From contig NC_088306.1 in assembly GCF_032854445.1 (NCBI RefSeq), forward strand, positions 19,935,764-19,999,763: 64,000 nt of DNA, read 5' to 3'. The notes under the pieces were generated by a model, which did no database searches, was not told the origin of the DNA, and worked only from the letters and a program-made list of their open reading frames with translations. Shown here one piece after another: positions 1 to 12,800 of this stretch. A program made the position numbers and the translations under genes. The DNA is from Liolophura sinensis. Taxonomy: Eukaryota; Mollusca; Polyplacophora; Chitonida; Chitonidae. The first letter of the stretch is position 1; each line of letters begins with the position of its first letter.

Positions 1-726
1 AGCCATGCTATAGCTTTCTTTGAAAGACAAACATCTGATACGCCATCGCTGCATATTTATAATAGTACATGTAAATATCTTTTCTTTTCGCTTAGGCAAC
101 ATCAGTTTTGTTATGTGTTCTAGGAGTGAGCCGACACCCCAAAAGTCCACAAATGGAATAGAAATAAGACTGAAAATCCACCTTTTTAGTTTGTCCGATG
201 TTGATGTCTTCATGATTTTCCTGTTTTTCAAAGCTTTACAATAATGCAAATAAGTGTTCAATGGCGACTGTAGGAACAGCCTACATTTCACACAAATTAC
301 TTTATACCTATACCCTCCCCTCGCATAAGAAAAAGATTAACATGTAAGACAGAAATTTAAATTGTATTGTGGCTTGCTCGCGCTTCTTTGTTCTCAATGC
401 GGTGTGATCTAATGTTTATATGGCAACTATATTAACCTCTTATTCCGTGTCTCCATGCACTGTTCTGGGTGTCTTGGTTAAAATACACCTTTACATGGCG
501 TTCACTAGGGATGGCTTACCGTCCACCAAAATGAAAATTTTACACCCGTTATCGTTGAGCTTGTTCTGCCTGATGGAAATCTGTAAGACACATGCGCGAA
601 AGTTCGTCAGCTACTTGCCAAAGATCGGTGGTATACTCAGGACATCTCCGTTTCCTTCACTAATGAAACGGACCCGTGTCCTACGTATGTATATGCCTAT
701 ATAGAAGACAAACACTTAGTACGGAC

Positions 727-922
727 TGAATCCGCATTCAAGAACAGTTATTAAAATCCGTATTCAACACCAACAAATCAAAACCTCGTTCAACACCAAT
801 CATTCGAATCCCCGGTCAACACGATTCATTCAAATCCACGTTCAATATCAATCATTCAAATCCGCGTTCAGCACCAGTTCTTCCAATCTGCGTTCCACAC
901 GATTCATTCAAATCCGCACAGG
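727..922. repeat. Degenerate 26-30 bp tandem repeat
   Basis: About seven imperfect copies of a unit that reads roughly AATCCGCGTTCAACAC followed by an ATTCATTCA-like segment. Copies differ from each other by several bases, which suggests an old array. Confidence 0.7.
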
Positions 923-1415
923 AACATTAATATATACCTTGCATATATCTTCTTTATATACCTACACTTTAAATGTGTACCAATTGTGTACCTCCGATAG
1001 CCATCTTGTTTATAACTTGTGCTGCACAAACACGTGTACAAGACGGTACACATTTACTTCTTGAGAGTAGATAATTTAGAGAAGGTGATCGTTGCAAACC
1101 ACAGGAGTGAAATAACTACATAATATTAATATTTGCACATATCGTAGAGCTAGTTGTCATACTTCCAGGTCTCTGCGTTCCTAGCCATTGAAGAATTCAG
1201 CCTGACACATAGAGAGCCCTTGTACTATATATGGACGTAAATTCCCCAAACTATACCGTTTACCATAAACGTACATTTCTTCCCATCTACTTGACCCAGA
1301 TACCTCAAAGCGGATATGCACTATAAATGACCCAGGTCACTGTTGGCTCTTATTACGCTGTAACGTCAGTTCCACCTCTGTCGGCTTACCATATAATGCC
1401 ATCCTCAACAAAAAT

Positions 1416-1590
1416 CAGTATGGTATACTTTTTTTGTTACAACGGGGTATTGTGGTATAAATAACAGTATGGTATACCTTTGTTGGTGCTACAGGGTATT
1501 GTGGTATAAATACGAGTATGGTATACTTTTGTTGGTGTAACAGAGCATTGTGGTACAAATAACAGCATGGTAAAGTTTTGTTGTTGCCTT
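1416..1590. repeat. About 50 bp tandem repeat upstream of the ART gene
   Basis: Three and a half units of 49-51 bp, each beginning near CAGTATGGTATAC and containing GGTATTGTGGTA. The array lies about 170-330 bp upstream of the TATA-like element of the ART gene, so it sits in that gene's probable promoter region. No regulatory role is shown. Confidence 0.75.
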
Positions 1591-1750
1591 TACACTAACT
1601 GTACTCCGTTCTGCGAAAGGCGCTTCTCCTTCCCTTCGAAGAAGCCAGAAATGAACAGGAAATACGCTGCCCTGACACTCCAATCTCCAGTAAAAGAAAT
1701 AAAATACTGACACTTCATTGGTCACGCGATTTGACGCAATGAGTGTGAAT

Positions 1751-1764
1751 AAGTATATATACTT
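1751..1764 (+). promoter_or_regulatory. TATA-like element, putative ART promoter
   Basis: AAGTATATATACTT lies about 110 bp upstream of a good splice donor (CAG/GTAAGG, exon end 1870). A TATA box here would place transcription start near 1785 and give a non-coding first exon of about 85 bp. This is inferred from sequence only. Confidence 0.35.
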
Positions 1765-1784
1765 TTCCGTAGTAATGACCTAGG

Positions 1785-1870
1785 ACTTGTGTGGGTTTAC
1801 ACATAGGTTCAACGACGTACGAAATCAACGGCTTACAGGCGAAGACCTGAGTGTGCAGCATCGATATCAG
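1785..1870 (+). other. Putative 5' UTR exon of the ART gene
   Basis: The segment ends in a consensus donor (ATCAG/GTAAGG at 1870/1871), and the coding exon downstream opens with a pyrimidine-rich acceptor (TTTGTTTTTAG, ending 3028). Together they define an intron of 1871-3028. The 5' edge is approximate. Confidence 0.4.
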
Positions 1871-1889
1871 GTAAGGGAGATTGTTGCTC

Positions 1890-2660
1890 AGATTTGTTGT
1901 AACGAAACATTTTGACTCGACTCTGGATTGTTCTTGGCTGTAAAGAGGAATTTTGATTAGGATTTTGGATATGAGAAGGAACTCTTAGCTGTAAGAAAAT
2001 ATCTTGATTACATTCTTGGCTGTAAAGAAATACTTTGATTAGAATATGGGTTGTAAGAAGAAGCTTTTACTTGTAAGGAAATATCTTGATTTTTTGGTTG
2101 AAAAGAAGCACTTTGATTAGACTTGATTGTAAGGAAATATCCTGAATAGTTTCTTAGTTGTAAGAAAACTATTGATTAGACTGTTGGTTGTAGTTTGATT
2201 TAATATCTGACTGTAAGGAGGCATGTTGATCAGACCTTGACTGTAAGGAGGTAGGATTATTAGATCCTTGGATGTAAGAGGGCAGGTTGATTAGATCCTT
2301 GGTTATAAGGAGGCAGGTTGATTAAATTCTTGGATATAAGGAGGTAGGTTTATTAGACCCTGGGCTGTAAAAAGGCAGGTTGATTGGATCCATGGCTATA
2401 AATAGGCAGAATGATTAAATCCTTAGCTGTAAATGGGCAGGTTGATTAGACCCTTTGCTGTAAGGAGGCAGGTTGGTTTGACCCATGGCTGTAAGGAGGC
2501 AGGTTGGTTTGACCCATGGCTGTAAGGAGGCAGGTTGATTAGACCTATGGCTGTCAGGAGGAAGGTTGGTTAGACCCTTAGACGTAAGGAGGCAGGTTGA
2601 TTAGACCCTGGACTGTAAGGAAACAGGTTGATTAGACGATTGTCTTTAAGGAAGCAGACT
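1890..2660. repeat. Minisatellite in ART intron 1
   Basis: More than twenty degenerate units of roughly 25-40 bp built around TGTAAGGAGGCAGG and TTGATTAGACC. Units become more regular toward 2220-2640. It fills most of the inferred first intron. Confidence 0.75.
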
Positions 2661-3050
2661 GATCGGCTTCGCAATAATCAACCTCATAATATTATCTCTG
2701 TCATATAACTGTAAAATGTACGTATTTTACATATTTCACATAATACCCTGTGAGAAACAGTTATCTGTTCATGTATTATAATGAACTTGATCATACACCC
2801 ATGAGACTGAAATATAACGCTTTCGACATCAGGGCATATTTACTGACCTAACAGCAACCGTAAAACGCAGCGTCTTCGTTGCCAGCATTTACATTTACAT
2901 TTAGCACTGTAGGAAGAAATGTGATAAAGTAAGAAATTTTCACGATTTTGCTTTATGTGTATTCACCTTTCGTCATATTATGATTGTCAACAGTGGCTAA
3001 CAAAAATCGGACGTTTGTTTGTTTTTAGGCATCATCACTCCCGAGAAATC

Positions 3051-3746
3051 ATGAAGGTCGTGGTGCTGCTAGCCGCCGTCCTGTGTGCGGTAGTCGTACT
3101 TCCGGTGCCACTAGCCCTCTGCGCATGCTCCAGCAGTACGGTGCCCTGTAAAGAGAGATGTCAACCGAACTGTGCATCCCCACCATTTGAGCAGTTTTCT
3201 TCAAAACCACCAACCTTTGAGGAAGAGAATGTACCTGCAACAAAGCAGCCATTCAAAACCGAGGAACGGGAAGATGACTACTCCCTTATCAGGAAATGGT
3301 GGAATGAGCTTCCTCAAGAAGTTTTGGAGAGTGACAGAAGCAAGCGAGCTGTTGGAAGGTACGTTTACAGAGCTCTCCGCTGGGATGAAAACCCCAACCT
3401 GGGCCTGTTTGCCAAAAATCCTCTTGCCAGGGAATCCATACCTTCGCATGTTGGACAGGGTTCAACATGGGGATACACGTCGCAGTACATCTCCACCACT
3501 AAAAGCCTCAGAGTCGCCACATACCAGTACGCACGGCGCGGCAATCGCATCGCCCAAATCGACGTGGCTATTGCTTTAGCATCCGGAAGGTGCCAGGTCT
3601 TTGATGTATCGAATGGTGGTTATGGTCTTGAAGGACAAGCCCTGACGTGGGCAAGGCGCTCCCAAGAAGTCTTGTTTACCGGAACCATTCCTCCTCAAGC
3701 TATAACATTACTTCCCAGGAGACAACGAGGGCGAAGAAGCGGCTAA
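3051..3746 (+). CDS. Secreted ADP-ribosyltransferase-fold protein (enterotoxin A-like)
   Basis: A predicted 231-residue secreted protein in one coding exon. The frame is open from an ATG at 2955, but a splice acceptor ends at 3028, so the ATG at 3051 is the likely start. Residues 1-24 form a hydrophobic signal peptide, followed by a Cys-rich stretch (C24-C41) and an acidic linker to about 80. The C-terminal half matches the arginine-specific R-S-E layout of ADP-ribosyltransferases: YRALR at 106-110 (candidate catalytic Arg 107), YISTT at 146-150 (the STS-type NAD-binding motif) and QEVLF at 205-209 with candidate catalytic Glu 206. The residue two before that Glu is Ser, not the usual Glu or Gln, so activity or specificity may differ. 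The tail is Arg-rich. Family members transfer ADP-ribose from NAD to target proteins. Here export by the secretory pathway is inferred. An ATTAAA at 3759-3764 may serve polyadenylation. Substrate and role are unknown; defence or venom-like roles are speculation. Confidence 0.72.
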   Translation: MKVVVLLAAVLCAVVVLPVPLALCACSSSTVPCKERCQPNCASPPFEQFSSKPPTFEEENVPATKQPFKTEEREDDYSLIRKWWNELPQEVLESDRSKRAVGRYVYRALRWDENPNLGLFAKNPLARESIPSHVGQGSTWGYTSQYISTTKSLRVATYQYARRGNRIAQIDVAIALASGRCQVFDVSNGGYGLEGQALTWARRSQEVLFTGTIPPQAITLLPRRQRGRRSG

Positions 3747-5149
3747 AATGAAGTACATATTAAATGAAAGATCAATCAACATGGTCCACAAAAGTAGAAC
3801 CATTTATTTTTCTTTAAGTTTTCCAACATAGTGCTTTCAAAGCATCAGATTGAAAATGTGTGATGTCAACTTAATGAATACTTTTACATACATGGAAGGA
3901 TAACAGATACAAGCAAAGAGCGATGACAGGCAAATAAGCGACAGTTTAACTCAAACCGACCGCGTGTGGCGAGGCGGCAGCCATGCCATTGATACTCTCG
4001 TACCCCAACCGGGCCTTCCCTTCTCTCATAACTGCAGTGTTCAAATGGTAGTACCAGTGGAAGTATCGTAGTGACAATAGTGTATACAAAAAATAGTATT
4101 ACACATCTAACACAAATACAAAACAGTCGTGAGCACTTGTACATCATCAGTATGAAACCCAGAAGGCCAAACAACACTCTATAGAGGACCATGTAATTTG
4201 TGCTAACTAACTCGGTGGCGCCTTACCCTGTCACATGTATGTATAAGTACTTTGAGTTTTGAAAGCCAACAGTCTTTGTGTGTTAAGTGACGAAAACATG
4301 ATGTGACGTCACTAGTCCCAAAATGTCAAGAGAAGGCAAATTATTAGGTTGAAATAAATTCTAACAAATAAAAAGAAACTACTTTCCTGCACAATGTTCA
4401 ATGGTCTTTCATCAGACGTATACTCCAATATAGCTGTGACTCATGTCAGATTAATCCCAGATGATGCTGTTTTCTTTGCCTTTAAGGTCACTGTTGACAC
4501 TTGAAAATACCGGCCGTCTTACTTCCATGCGATTTAAAGTCACACAAACTAGATTCGTTTAGTTAAGAAGTAACATCCATCGTTAGAAATGAATCGCTCA
4601 AAGACCCAAAGTATAAAATTGTTATAATTATTGACACAGTATAAGATCCTATTGTTTTCTGGAATTAGGTCAATTTAACAGGATTTATAGATGGTTTGCT
4701 CTTTAATTAGCCCTATATAGCGATATGGTTAAGGTGTGTTTATGTTATGGTTTTCACGTAGACAAGACTTCATTTCCACCTTTGTACTTATTCTTCAATG
4801 TTCACATACAACTGTTGACTAACAGCGAATAAACGGTAAACTCAGAATTGAAATAATAAGTAATTTGTTTTTGATATCCTCCATATTTTGTTGAGGGTTT
4901 TTTTTTTTTCATTGATTAATTTACTTTGTTGTATTGTGTTTATTTCTCACTCACACAAAGGCAATCGGGTTGAAGAAAAAAAATACAACTGCACTTTGTT
5001 TGGGTTCCTGAAAAACGTCCTGAATCTAAGCTGCACGCGACATTTCTCCTTACAGCGCATGTGCAGTTCTTGCCTCGGCCGTAAGAACGAAAGCACACTC
5101 CTTAGAGCGAATGTTCCGCTTTCTACTCTCGCTTTACACCACTGCCACC

Positions 5150-5560
5150 ACTAGACAAGCTTGACTTTTATAGCTTGTGAGACCAAATTACGCTTGTTGA
5201 GGCTTAGTCAAACCACTAGTGTCATTTAGCGATACTATTTAATCAGCAATCATCAATAAAATTGTTGCATGTTTTGGTTAGACTCGTATTGTACATACTT
5301 CAGATAAAGAAAATGAATGTGTATAAATGATTATTAGAACAAAAATTGAGGCGGATTGTTTGTGTTTTCTGACATCACTTTCTGCCTCATCACCGTGACC
5401 CCAGTGACTTCGGCGTTGTTCAAGATTTCTGTATAAAATTTGGTTGTGACGTAAAGTGAATGTATACATTCTGTAAGAAGTATGCGCCGACGAACCAACG
5501 AAATCGAGCCTGCGGCTTCTTGGATCGAGGTCAGTTTGAGACGAGAACAAGTCTCACTAC
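5150..5560 (+). repeat. Unclassified dispersed repeat (family D), copy 1
   Basis: Shares long stretches with the reverse complement of about 16690-16930, for example GAGGCGGATTGTTTG, CTGACATCACTT and CCTCATCACCGTGACC-like segments in the same order. Parts recur near 33290-33690. No terminal repeats or coding potential were seen, so its class is unknown. Confidence 0.5.
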
Positions 5561-5579
5561 AATGGCTCCCGTGTGCTCA

Positions 5580-5720
5580 AATACTAGTATTTATTTATTG
5601 ATTTAAAGGTGATTAAACGTGATACTCAATAATACCAGTATTATGGGTGGAGAAAACCGAAGTTCCTGGGTAGGCCTAAACCACCGACCTTTGGTAAATT
5701 GCTACGAACCTCAGGGTCCG
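5580..5720 (-). mobile_element. Degenerate SINE relative (family C)
   Basis: Has the order TATTATGGGTGGAGAAAACCG then AAACCACCGACCTTTGG. The same order occurs at 6055-6190 and 52735-52870. The first part aligns with the SINE-A tail region, so this is a diverged sister family. Confidence 0.45.
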
Positions 5721-6054
5721 GTTGTTCGGAAAACGTATTAAGAAAAGATGGGTATGAAATTTAGCCTGGACGACTTCATGCTTTTATTAGGATTGGTAAT
5801 GTATAACGATGATTTGTTTTTTTGAGCAATCAATCACAGGTAGACACTGCCAAAAATCAGACCATACCACTGGTATACGACTTTTACATTTAATTTACAC
5901 ACCAAATCTGACACATTTCGAAACACTGCAAATGTTGGTTCGAATCACACATAAAATAATATTTCTATATCAAAATGAAGAAAGTGACGAGTCTCCACTG
6001 GTTTAGGAATGTGTGGTGTTGCACTTGATGCAGATTTATTTATCCATTTGTTTT

Positions 6055-6190
6055 TTTTGTTTAACGCCATACTAAAGAGTTTTTATAGATGACGGTCAGC
6101 TTCATACATGGGTGGAGGAAACTGGAGCGCACGGCGTAAACCACCGACATTTGTCATGTTATTCACGAACTTTCCCACGTGACGTACAAA
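6055..6190 (-). mobile_element. Degenerate SINE relative (family C)
   Basis: Reads TTTAACGCCATACT, then a GGGTGGAGGAAACTGGAG segment, AAACCACCGACATTTG and CTTTCCCACGTG. It matches the family C order and is badly decayed. Confidence 0.5.
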
Positions 6191-7466
6191 CCCTGGATAA
6201 CCAGTGGTCTTCAACTAACGTAGGACTGCACCAACGGACACACTAGCGTCGTCAAACGGTTAAAGTGAAGGTATTTTAGGTGTTTGTTAGTGTTTAAGGA
6301 CAATGGCTTTTCATTTTGTCTGTTCCTTAAAAATCAATCAGTCATTTGAACAGCTTATATATCATGTCTAGTACGGCGTAAAACACCAATCAGATAAATA
6401 AATAAATATATATCGTGTCGAACGCAGTCTCTTATCTTTCTTAGGTAATTAGTCTTCGGTAATTGTTATGGTCATCATGTTGGCAGAATAGCGCAATCCT
6501 TGAATACCCAGGTTCTTCAAAGGGTACATCTCTCCTGAATTCGAATTTGTGTAAATATCACAACGGTTTACTGCCATGCCAACTTAAGACAGTCAGTTTC
6601 AATTATCCTTACTTAATTGGATGGCAATATATCAAAGTATATAGCGGCTATACAGATCTCGTTTTCTTTTTTTGCGTTTATTAGAACCTGTGTGTTATGT
6701 GACGATTTAAATCAACGTCATAGGTTATTACTGCAACAACTGGTCTTGTCAAGGTTATTCCATCAAGTGCCTTCACTCTTTCTTTAATTTTACAATAAGC
6801 TCAGTCCTCTTGTAAGTAAATATGGACTGAGTGTACAGGATCTCTGGCAGTCTCCCTCATAGTCGCGTCTAATTCCACTTTACCCGGGGTCACGGTCAGT
6901 ATATTCATCATGTTGAATTAGGTCGTCACGTTGGATATATAAACAGCTGCAATCAAAGTACAACTGATATACAATCTCTATTATTGACAACTTATGAACT
7001 AGCATGGTGCACAGTTTGAATGCTTGTTTAATTCGTTCGCCTAGAACATTCCTCACCTCTATCCACCATCAGTGAAAACCATTGACGGCTTCTCTTTGCA
7101 CGAAGTCGTCCAGTTCTTGGTTTGTATATTTTCTTAGTATTTTGGTGGTTTGTGCTGGACGATGTTTTGGAAATAGGTTTTACGGCTGATATACGAACGT
7201 CATTCAGTTTTGACGCCGTCACGATGGCAAACATGACGGAAAACTTTAGAACTGCACATCTGTGCCTTGATGGAGAAATGATGCTAGACAAGAGACCATG
7301 CAACCAGCCCTCGCAGGTACAGATGCAAAGCAAAATCTGAATGCAGACGGCGGAGAATAACTCCTGATATTTGCTATACATGTACAAAGCTCTCGCAACA
7401 TAGTGTAACCTACAAGGGAACATACATACTGAAAACAGATATGCCCGAATAGTACATGTCGTTGAG

Positions 7467-7802
7467 ACCGGCCCCAATGGGTCAGTTGGGAGAGCGTCCC
7501 AGGGTCAGTCATTGGTCGTCTCGCACGACCTTAAAAGGGGAAGTTGTAGCTTTCTCGCTGGGCGTTCAGCATTAAGGGGATAGTGTAACGACAGGTTGAC
7601 CTGTGTCAGTATAATGGCTCGGATGGGGTAGCTTACTTGCTTTCGGTAAGTCGTCTCAGTGAAGCAGCACTAGATAAGATTGGTGGAAATCCGTCCTGCA
7701 AGGAGGCACATTACACGTACACGCACTCTAAGGACTCCTTTGTCGTCATATGACTGAAAAATTGTTAAGTACGACTTTAAACCTCAAGACCTCACTCACA
7801 GG
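7467..7802 (+). mobile_element. SINE-B copy
   Basis: A tRNA-like head (GGCCCCAATGGGTCAGTTGG, with AGAGCGTCC) is followed by the body and the family tail: CGTCATATGACTGAAAAATT, GTTAAGTACGACTTTAAACC and a CTCACTCACA end. Near full length. The intact reference copy is at 13686-14035. Confidence 0.8.
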
Positions 7803-7874
7803 TCTATAGACGGTGGGGAAATAATTTAGATGGCCACATTGCCATATTTAATACTACAGAATACAGTTTACTTC

Positions 7875-8030
7875 ATTTATTTATTTATTTGATTGGTGTT
7901 TTACGCCGTACTCAAGAATATTTCACTTATACGACGGCGACCAGCATTATGGTGGGAGGAACCCGGGCAGAGTCCGGGGGAAAACCACAACCATCCGCAG
8001 GCTGCTGGCAGACCTTCCCACGTACGGATA
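7875..8030 (-). mobile_element. SINE-A copy, 5' truncated
   Basis: Starts with an (ATTT)n tail on this strand, then GATTGGTGTTTTACGCCG and TCAAGAATATTTCACTTATA, through to CTTCCCACGTACGG. The tRNA-like head is missing. Confidence 0.85.
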
Positions 8031-8796
8031 ATAGGATATTACTCAAACTCATCTTGTAAGTGCTTGAACCTGAACCTTTAGCTCCACGGCTTACAGAATA
8101 AGGTAAAATGAAATGCAAGTGATACTGATAGCAATTTATTAGAGACGTCACTCGTATAGGATTACTCAAACTGCGCTTTCGTCACACTTAACAAGCAATG
8201 ACATGAAACCAATGCAAAGGCACCAAGGATAATATTCATGAAGCATGCTTATCTTTAAGTATAGCCCTTTGGTAAGTGTATTTCATACATGTATCTCTAC
8301 AACAGACGTTATCATGTGCTCTTCATGAACCCAGTTCCTCTAACTTTAATGTAAGCTAATTCTACTTGATGCCACCTTCGCTGCAATATTTAAATATGCA
8401 ACTATACAGTATGTAACTATACAGTGTAGTGACATGTCAAGACGACACGGTATGGTTGAGGAAATTGCATGAAAAAGAATCTAACTCCAAAACGCAACAA
8501 AATCAAATCCGAAAATCTGTAGCAGCGTTCAATGTAGAAAACATTTTTGCCAGGCTTTTATCAAGCTATTCAAAGCGCACTTTCGTTTTCCCAAGTTTTG
8601 TTTTTGCTTGGATCTGCACGCTGAGGAATCATATCTGCGTGTGTCACAGCATTGCAATGTCACTGTACTCTTGAAACGTCCTGCAAAACCACCTGGTGTC
8701 TCGTTGTAGAGCGCGTTGCGTAGAGTCCTGTAACATAACAGCCAAAATGTTTCCTGATACCATAACAAAATATATATGCCTACCTAAGAATCAGTA

Positions 8797-9009
8797 TGCG
8801 GTCGCTGTGAGTTCAAATCCAGCTCATGCTGGATTCCTCTCCGACTGTACGTGGGATGGCCTGTCAGCAACCTGCGGATGGTCGTGGGTTTCCCCCTGAT
8901 TCTGCCCGGTTTCCTCCCACCATAATGTTGGCCGCCGTCGTATAAGTGAAATATTCTTGAGTACGGCGTAAAACACCAATGAAATAAATAAATAAATAAA
9001 TAAATAAAT
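8797..9009 (+). mobile_element. SINE-A copy, 5' truncated
   Basis: Contains the B-box-like GTGAGTTCAAATCC, the conserved GTCGTGGGTTTCCCCC segment, the tail TTGAGTACGGCGTAAAACAC and an (AATA)n end. Confidence 0.87.
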
Positions 9010-9890
9010 ACATACAATCAGTACCCTTGCACAACTTTCGTGTTTGTAATTCTGTGTATATTAGGGCGTAAAGTCTCTTATTTGCTGCCAGCGGGTCACT
9101 GACGTTGGTGCACATACGCATGCCTGGTATGAAAATAATGGAAATGGGAATTGTCTAAACTTTTGTCAGGTATGAGTGAATTGAGTGTATTGATGAAAGT
9201 TTTAAATTCGTGGTGAGGGGACACAAGGTGTCATGCGTGATGAGACTGCGAGTGACGTCTCCTTGGTGTTGTTAGGTAGGCCTACTTCTAGCTTCTGCTA
9301 TAGGAAGATCGAGATTTTGTCGACCTATGTCAAGATTTCAATGGCTGGCTTTCTCACAGGCTGGGCAACGTAGGCATCTGTGCTTACTGGCCACGGACTG
9401 AGTTACAGGACTAATCGTTCACATTGTCGCTTATGGGAAATCAAGTTGTCTGAACCACATCAGAGCCACTAAAAAGTTCCCCAATACAACAACAGCAACA
9501 AGTACACGCCGACTCTTCGCTTTGAGGATTTCTTGATCTCATGTGTAAAAAAAGTCAGTCGCGTGCTAAAACCAATAAATCAATCATGATTCATTGACGT
9601 CACGGTTTCAGAATACTAAGCGTCTTTGGGTTTGAACGATTCGGTTACCAGACTGCCTGCTAGACGCAAACTAACACAAAATTAACGGACGAGAGCTACG
9701 AGACTCGTGAACCGCATTTTACAGGCCCGTTTTTTACCTTCATAAGGTAAACACTAGCCTTCTGAGTGAACAGTCAGTGTTCAAACACTGCTAATTATCT
9801 TTTACTGAAATCTAACTGTCCGATTTCACCAGTCCTAATAAAAGCATGAAGTCGACGTTGTTACTGTGACAGTTAATATCTATAGCGTTG

Positions 9891-12800
9891 TCACATTCCG
9901 ATAGCCACGGCTTTCCTGTCCCATTGGTCTGTAGCTAGACAGTCTATCATGAATTTGGCTACGTCATGCCGTCCGATTTTGCCGGTGCTGTCCGGTACAA
10001 ACTGACCCTCAGCGACCTTCACCTCTTGACCTGAAAACAGGGATACAAAGTAAAGATGCAAATGTGAAGAAACTCCAAACTTAACATAGCGTGACTTATG
10101 TTGTCAAGGAAACTATCGTAGTGACTTCTCTGATATACTTGAAATTTCTGTTGATTTTCAGAAGCCTTAATACGAAGGGCAATGGAGACACACAATCAGC
10201 GTACAAACGCAAAGAATTTAATCGGACACCAGTTTCGATTGTAAATGGCGGGTCTCCGTGCTTTGTATATATTTAGGAAAACAATACACATTATCTAGAT
10301 CTGCCAGATGTTGACGATTCGTTGATACGTTTGTAAAACAGGAAGACAACGGCCTCCGCCGGAAGGGAGATAACTCGATCCACTCAGTCATTAATGTTGG
10401 AACCTACCTGTCGAGGGCCCATTCCCCAACATGGCCGGTCGGACGATTGTGTAGTTTATGTCCTCACATTCGCTTGCCAAGTAACGCTCCATCTCCGCCA
10501 TATTTGCAAGAACTCGACCTATCAGGAAAGGTTTAAAAAACCACTGGACCACTTTTGGCGTATCTTCTCCGGCTGAATAAAAAGAAAATAAATAAAATAG
10601 AATAAAATAAATCACGTAAGACAATTACAATGCGTGATTATTTTCATCAGTAATGAATGGATGGATACGCCATTACTCCACCTCGGCAATATTTCAGCGA
10701 TACCGTGGTGAATATAAGCATTAAGAAGCGGACACTGTTCAATCCCAGCTTTTGAGAGGCAGATAATCATCATTACATACTCGCGCTACTGCTGACCGCT
10801 AGCGTTCTATGTTGCGTATTGCCCAGTTTCTCTGAACAACGCGGTGTATAAGGGAGTTATACACGAGTGTATAGAGAAACTAGACACCGCATATCACTCG
10901 TTAAATAAATTCAAATCATAGGAAATACAAGTAAAGAGAAAGATAGAGATTAATTTAAATCGCAATTTCCACACAACAACAAACCTTTCTGTTTTCCCTT
11001 CTCCATTTATCCTGAACAGACATACACTTTTCCCGCCTCATAGGCTCTGGAAATTTGCATATTACACTGGGATGATGAATTAAGGTATATAAGCGTTTCC
11101 AAATGTCATATATCTATGGAAAGCTCAAAATAATTTTTAAAAAGCAAATAAACACAATGTATAGAAATCCATGAGTATATAAGATTGACCTAATTATGTG
11201 CTCAGAATAAGCATGTAAATCTCTTTCTATTCTACGTGATAATTAATTATCACGTAGAACAGACCATTTGAATCTTTGGAAAATATCACAGAGCTATGAA
11301 GATGTCAGTGACATGAAAAGTAAGTAATTCATTTGAAACGGATTCTGCCAGAACATTGCAAAATCTTCGTCTAGGGTTACAAAAGGTTTGTTTGTGTCTC
11401 GGTCAGTAGGTAGACAATTTAAAAAGTTCAAGCCCGCTAGCGCAGGGTAATGACCCAGGAGCGTCTCAGTGGTCACTGTGAGTTCGAGCCCAGCCCATGC
11501 TGGCTTCCTCTCCGGCTGTTCGTGGGAAGGTCTTGCAGCAACGTGCGGATGGTCGTGTGTTTCCTCTGGGTTCTATTTGGCTTCCTTCATAAGGCTGGCC
11601 GCCGTCGTAGAAGTGAAATATTCTTGAGTACGGAGTAGAGCACCAATCACATAAACAAATGAATAAAAAGCTTTGTATATTCCAGTCAATACCATTGTTG
11701 TAAAGGGTGAGCGAGTGAGTGCTTGGGGTTTATCGCTGTACTTAACAATTTTTTAGTCATATGACGACGAAGGAATCCTTAGAGTGCATGTAATGTGCCT
11801 CCTTCTTGCAGGACGGATTTCCACCGCTCTTTTATCTATTGCTGCTCCACTGAGACGTCTTACCGAAGGCTAGTTAGCCGACCCACCCGAGCAATCATAC
11901 TGACACAGGTAAACCAGTCTTTGCACCTTCTCTTAATGTTGAACGAGAAGCTTAGATTCAGCACTTTGTCTTTTGGACTAATCAACCAAATGCTACTTTA
12001 CCACCAAATTCTGCCATCACTTGAACAAGACTGAAGTCACTGTGGCCGAGATGATGAGGGAGGAAGTAGGCTAATGTCAGAAAACGCATAAACTGTCTTG
12101 ACCTTTGTGCATAAAAATACTTTACACACATGCATTATCTTTATCTAAAGTATTCACAAAACGATTTCAACCCACACATGAAACAATTTTATTGATGAAT
12201 TCAGACTTAATAGTTCACCAGGACACCAGTGGTGAGGCCAAAGGCGCTCGAATCCAGTCCTTGAACGCTATATATGCCATATACCAGCCTTCTACATATA
12301 TATAAGATGTAACGGTTTGAAACGAGTTTCGTAGGGCCAATGGAAAGACGTGTCATACCTTTACTGCTTTTATATATGTGGGAGGCTGGTATATGTACAT
12401 TTATTTGTTTATTTGATTGGTGTTCTACGCCGTACTCAAGAATATTTCACTTTTACGACGGCGGCCAGCCTTATGAAGGAAGGCAAATAGAACCCAGAGG
12501 AAACACACGACCATCCGCACGTTGCTGCAAGACCTTCCCATTTACAGCTGGAGAGGAAGCCAGCATGTGCTGGGCTCGAACTCACATGACCACTGAGACG
12601 CTCCTGGGTCATTACCCTGCGCTAGCGGGCTTGAACTTTTTAAATTGTCTACCTACTGACCGAGATACAAACAAATCTTTTGTAACCCTGGACGAAGATT
12701 TTGCAATGTTCTGGCAGAATCCGTTTCAAATGAATTACTTACTTTTCATGTCACTGACATCTTCATAGCTCTGTGATATTTTCCAAAGATTCAAATGGTT

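Larger units (their letters stand above)
1..1750. other. Intergenic region left of the ART gene
   Basis: No exon with recognisable protein similarity was found. The open frames here are short and have no codon-level or domain support. Two degenerate tandem repeats (727-922 and 1416-1590) are described separately. The rest looks like unique AT-rich intergenic DNA. Confidence 0.6.
3770..9890. other. Intergenic, SINE-rich region
   Basis: No protein-coding exon is supported. The stretch contains an unclassified dispersed repeat (about 5150-5560), two degenerate SINE relatives (5580-5720, 6055-6190), one SINE-B (7467-7802) and two SINE-A copies (7875-8030, 8797-9009). GATATATAAAC near 6935 resembles a TATA box, and a short ATG-to-donor segment at 7224-7317 could be a first exon, but no continuation was found. 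Confidence 0.55.

Noticed and set aside
2955-3050. The longer N-terminus for the ART protein (33 more residues up to the ATG at 3051)
   Set aside because: A polypyrimidine tract and AG at 3028 mark a splice acceptor inside this extension, and the ATG at 3051 begins directly with a good signal peptide.
7224-7317. A possible first coding exon (ATGGCAAACATGACGG to CCCTCGCAG/GTACAG) downstream of a TATA-like site near 6935
   Set aside because: No second exon in a compatible phase and no family similarity were found. Kept only as a note in the intergenic entry.
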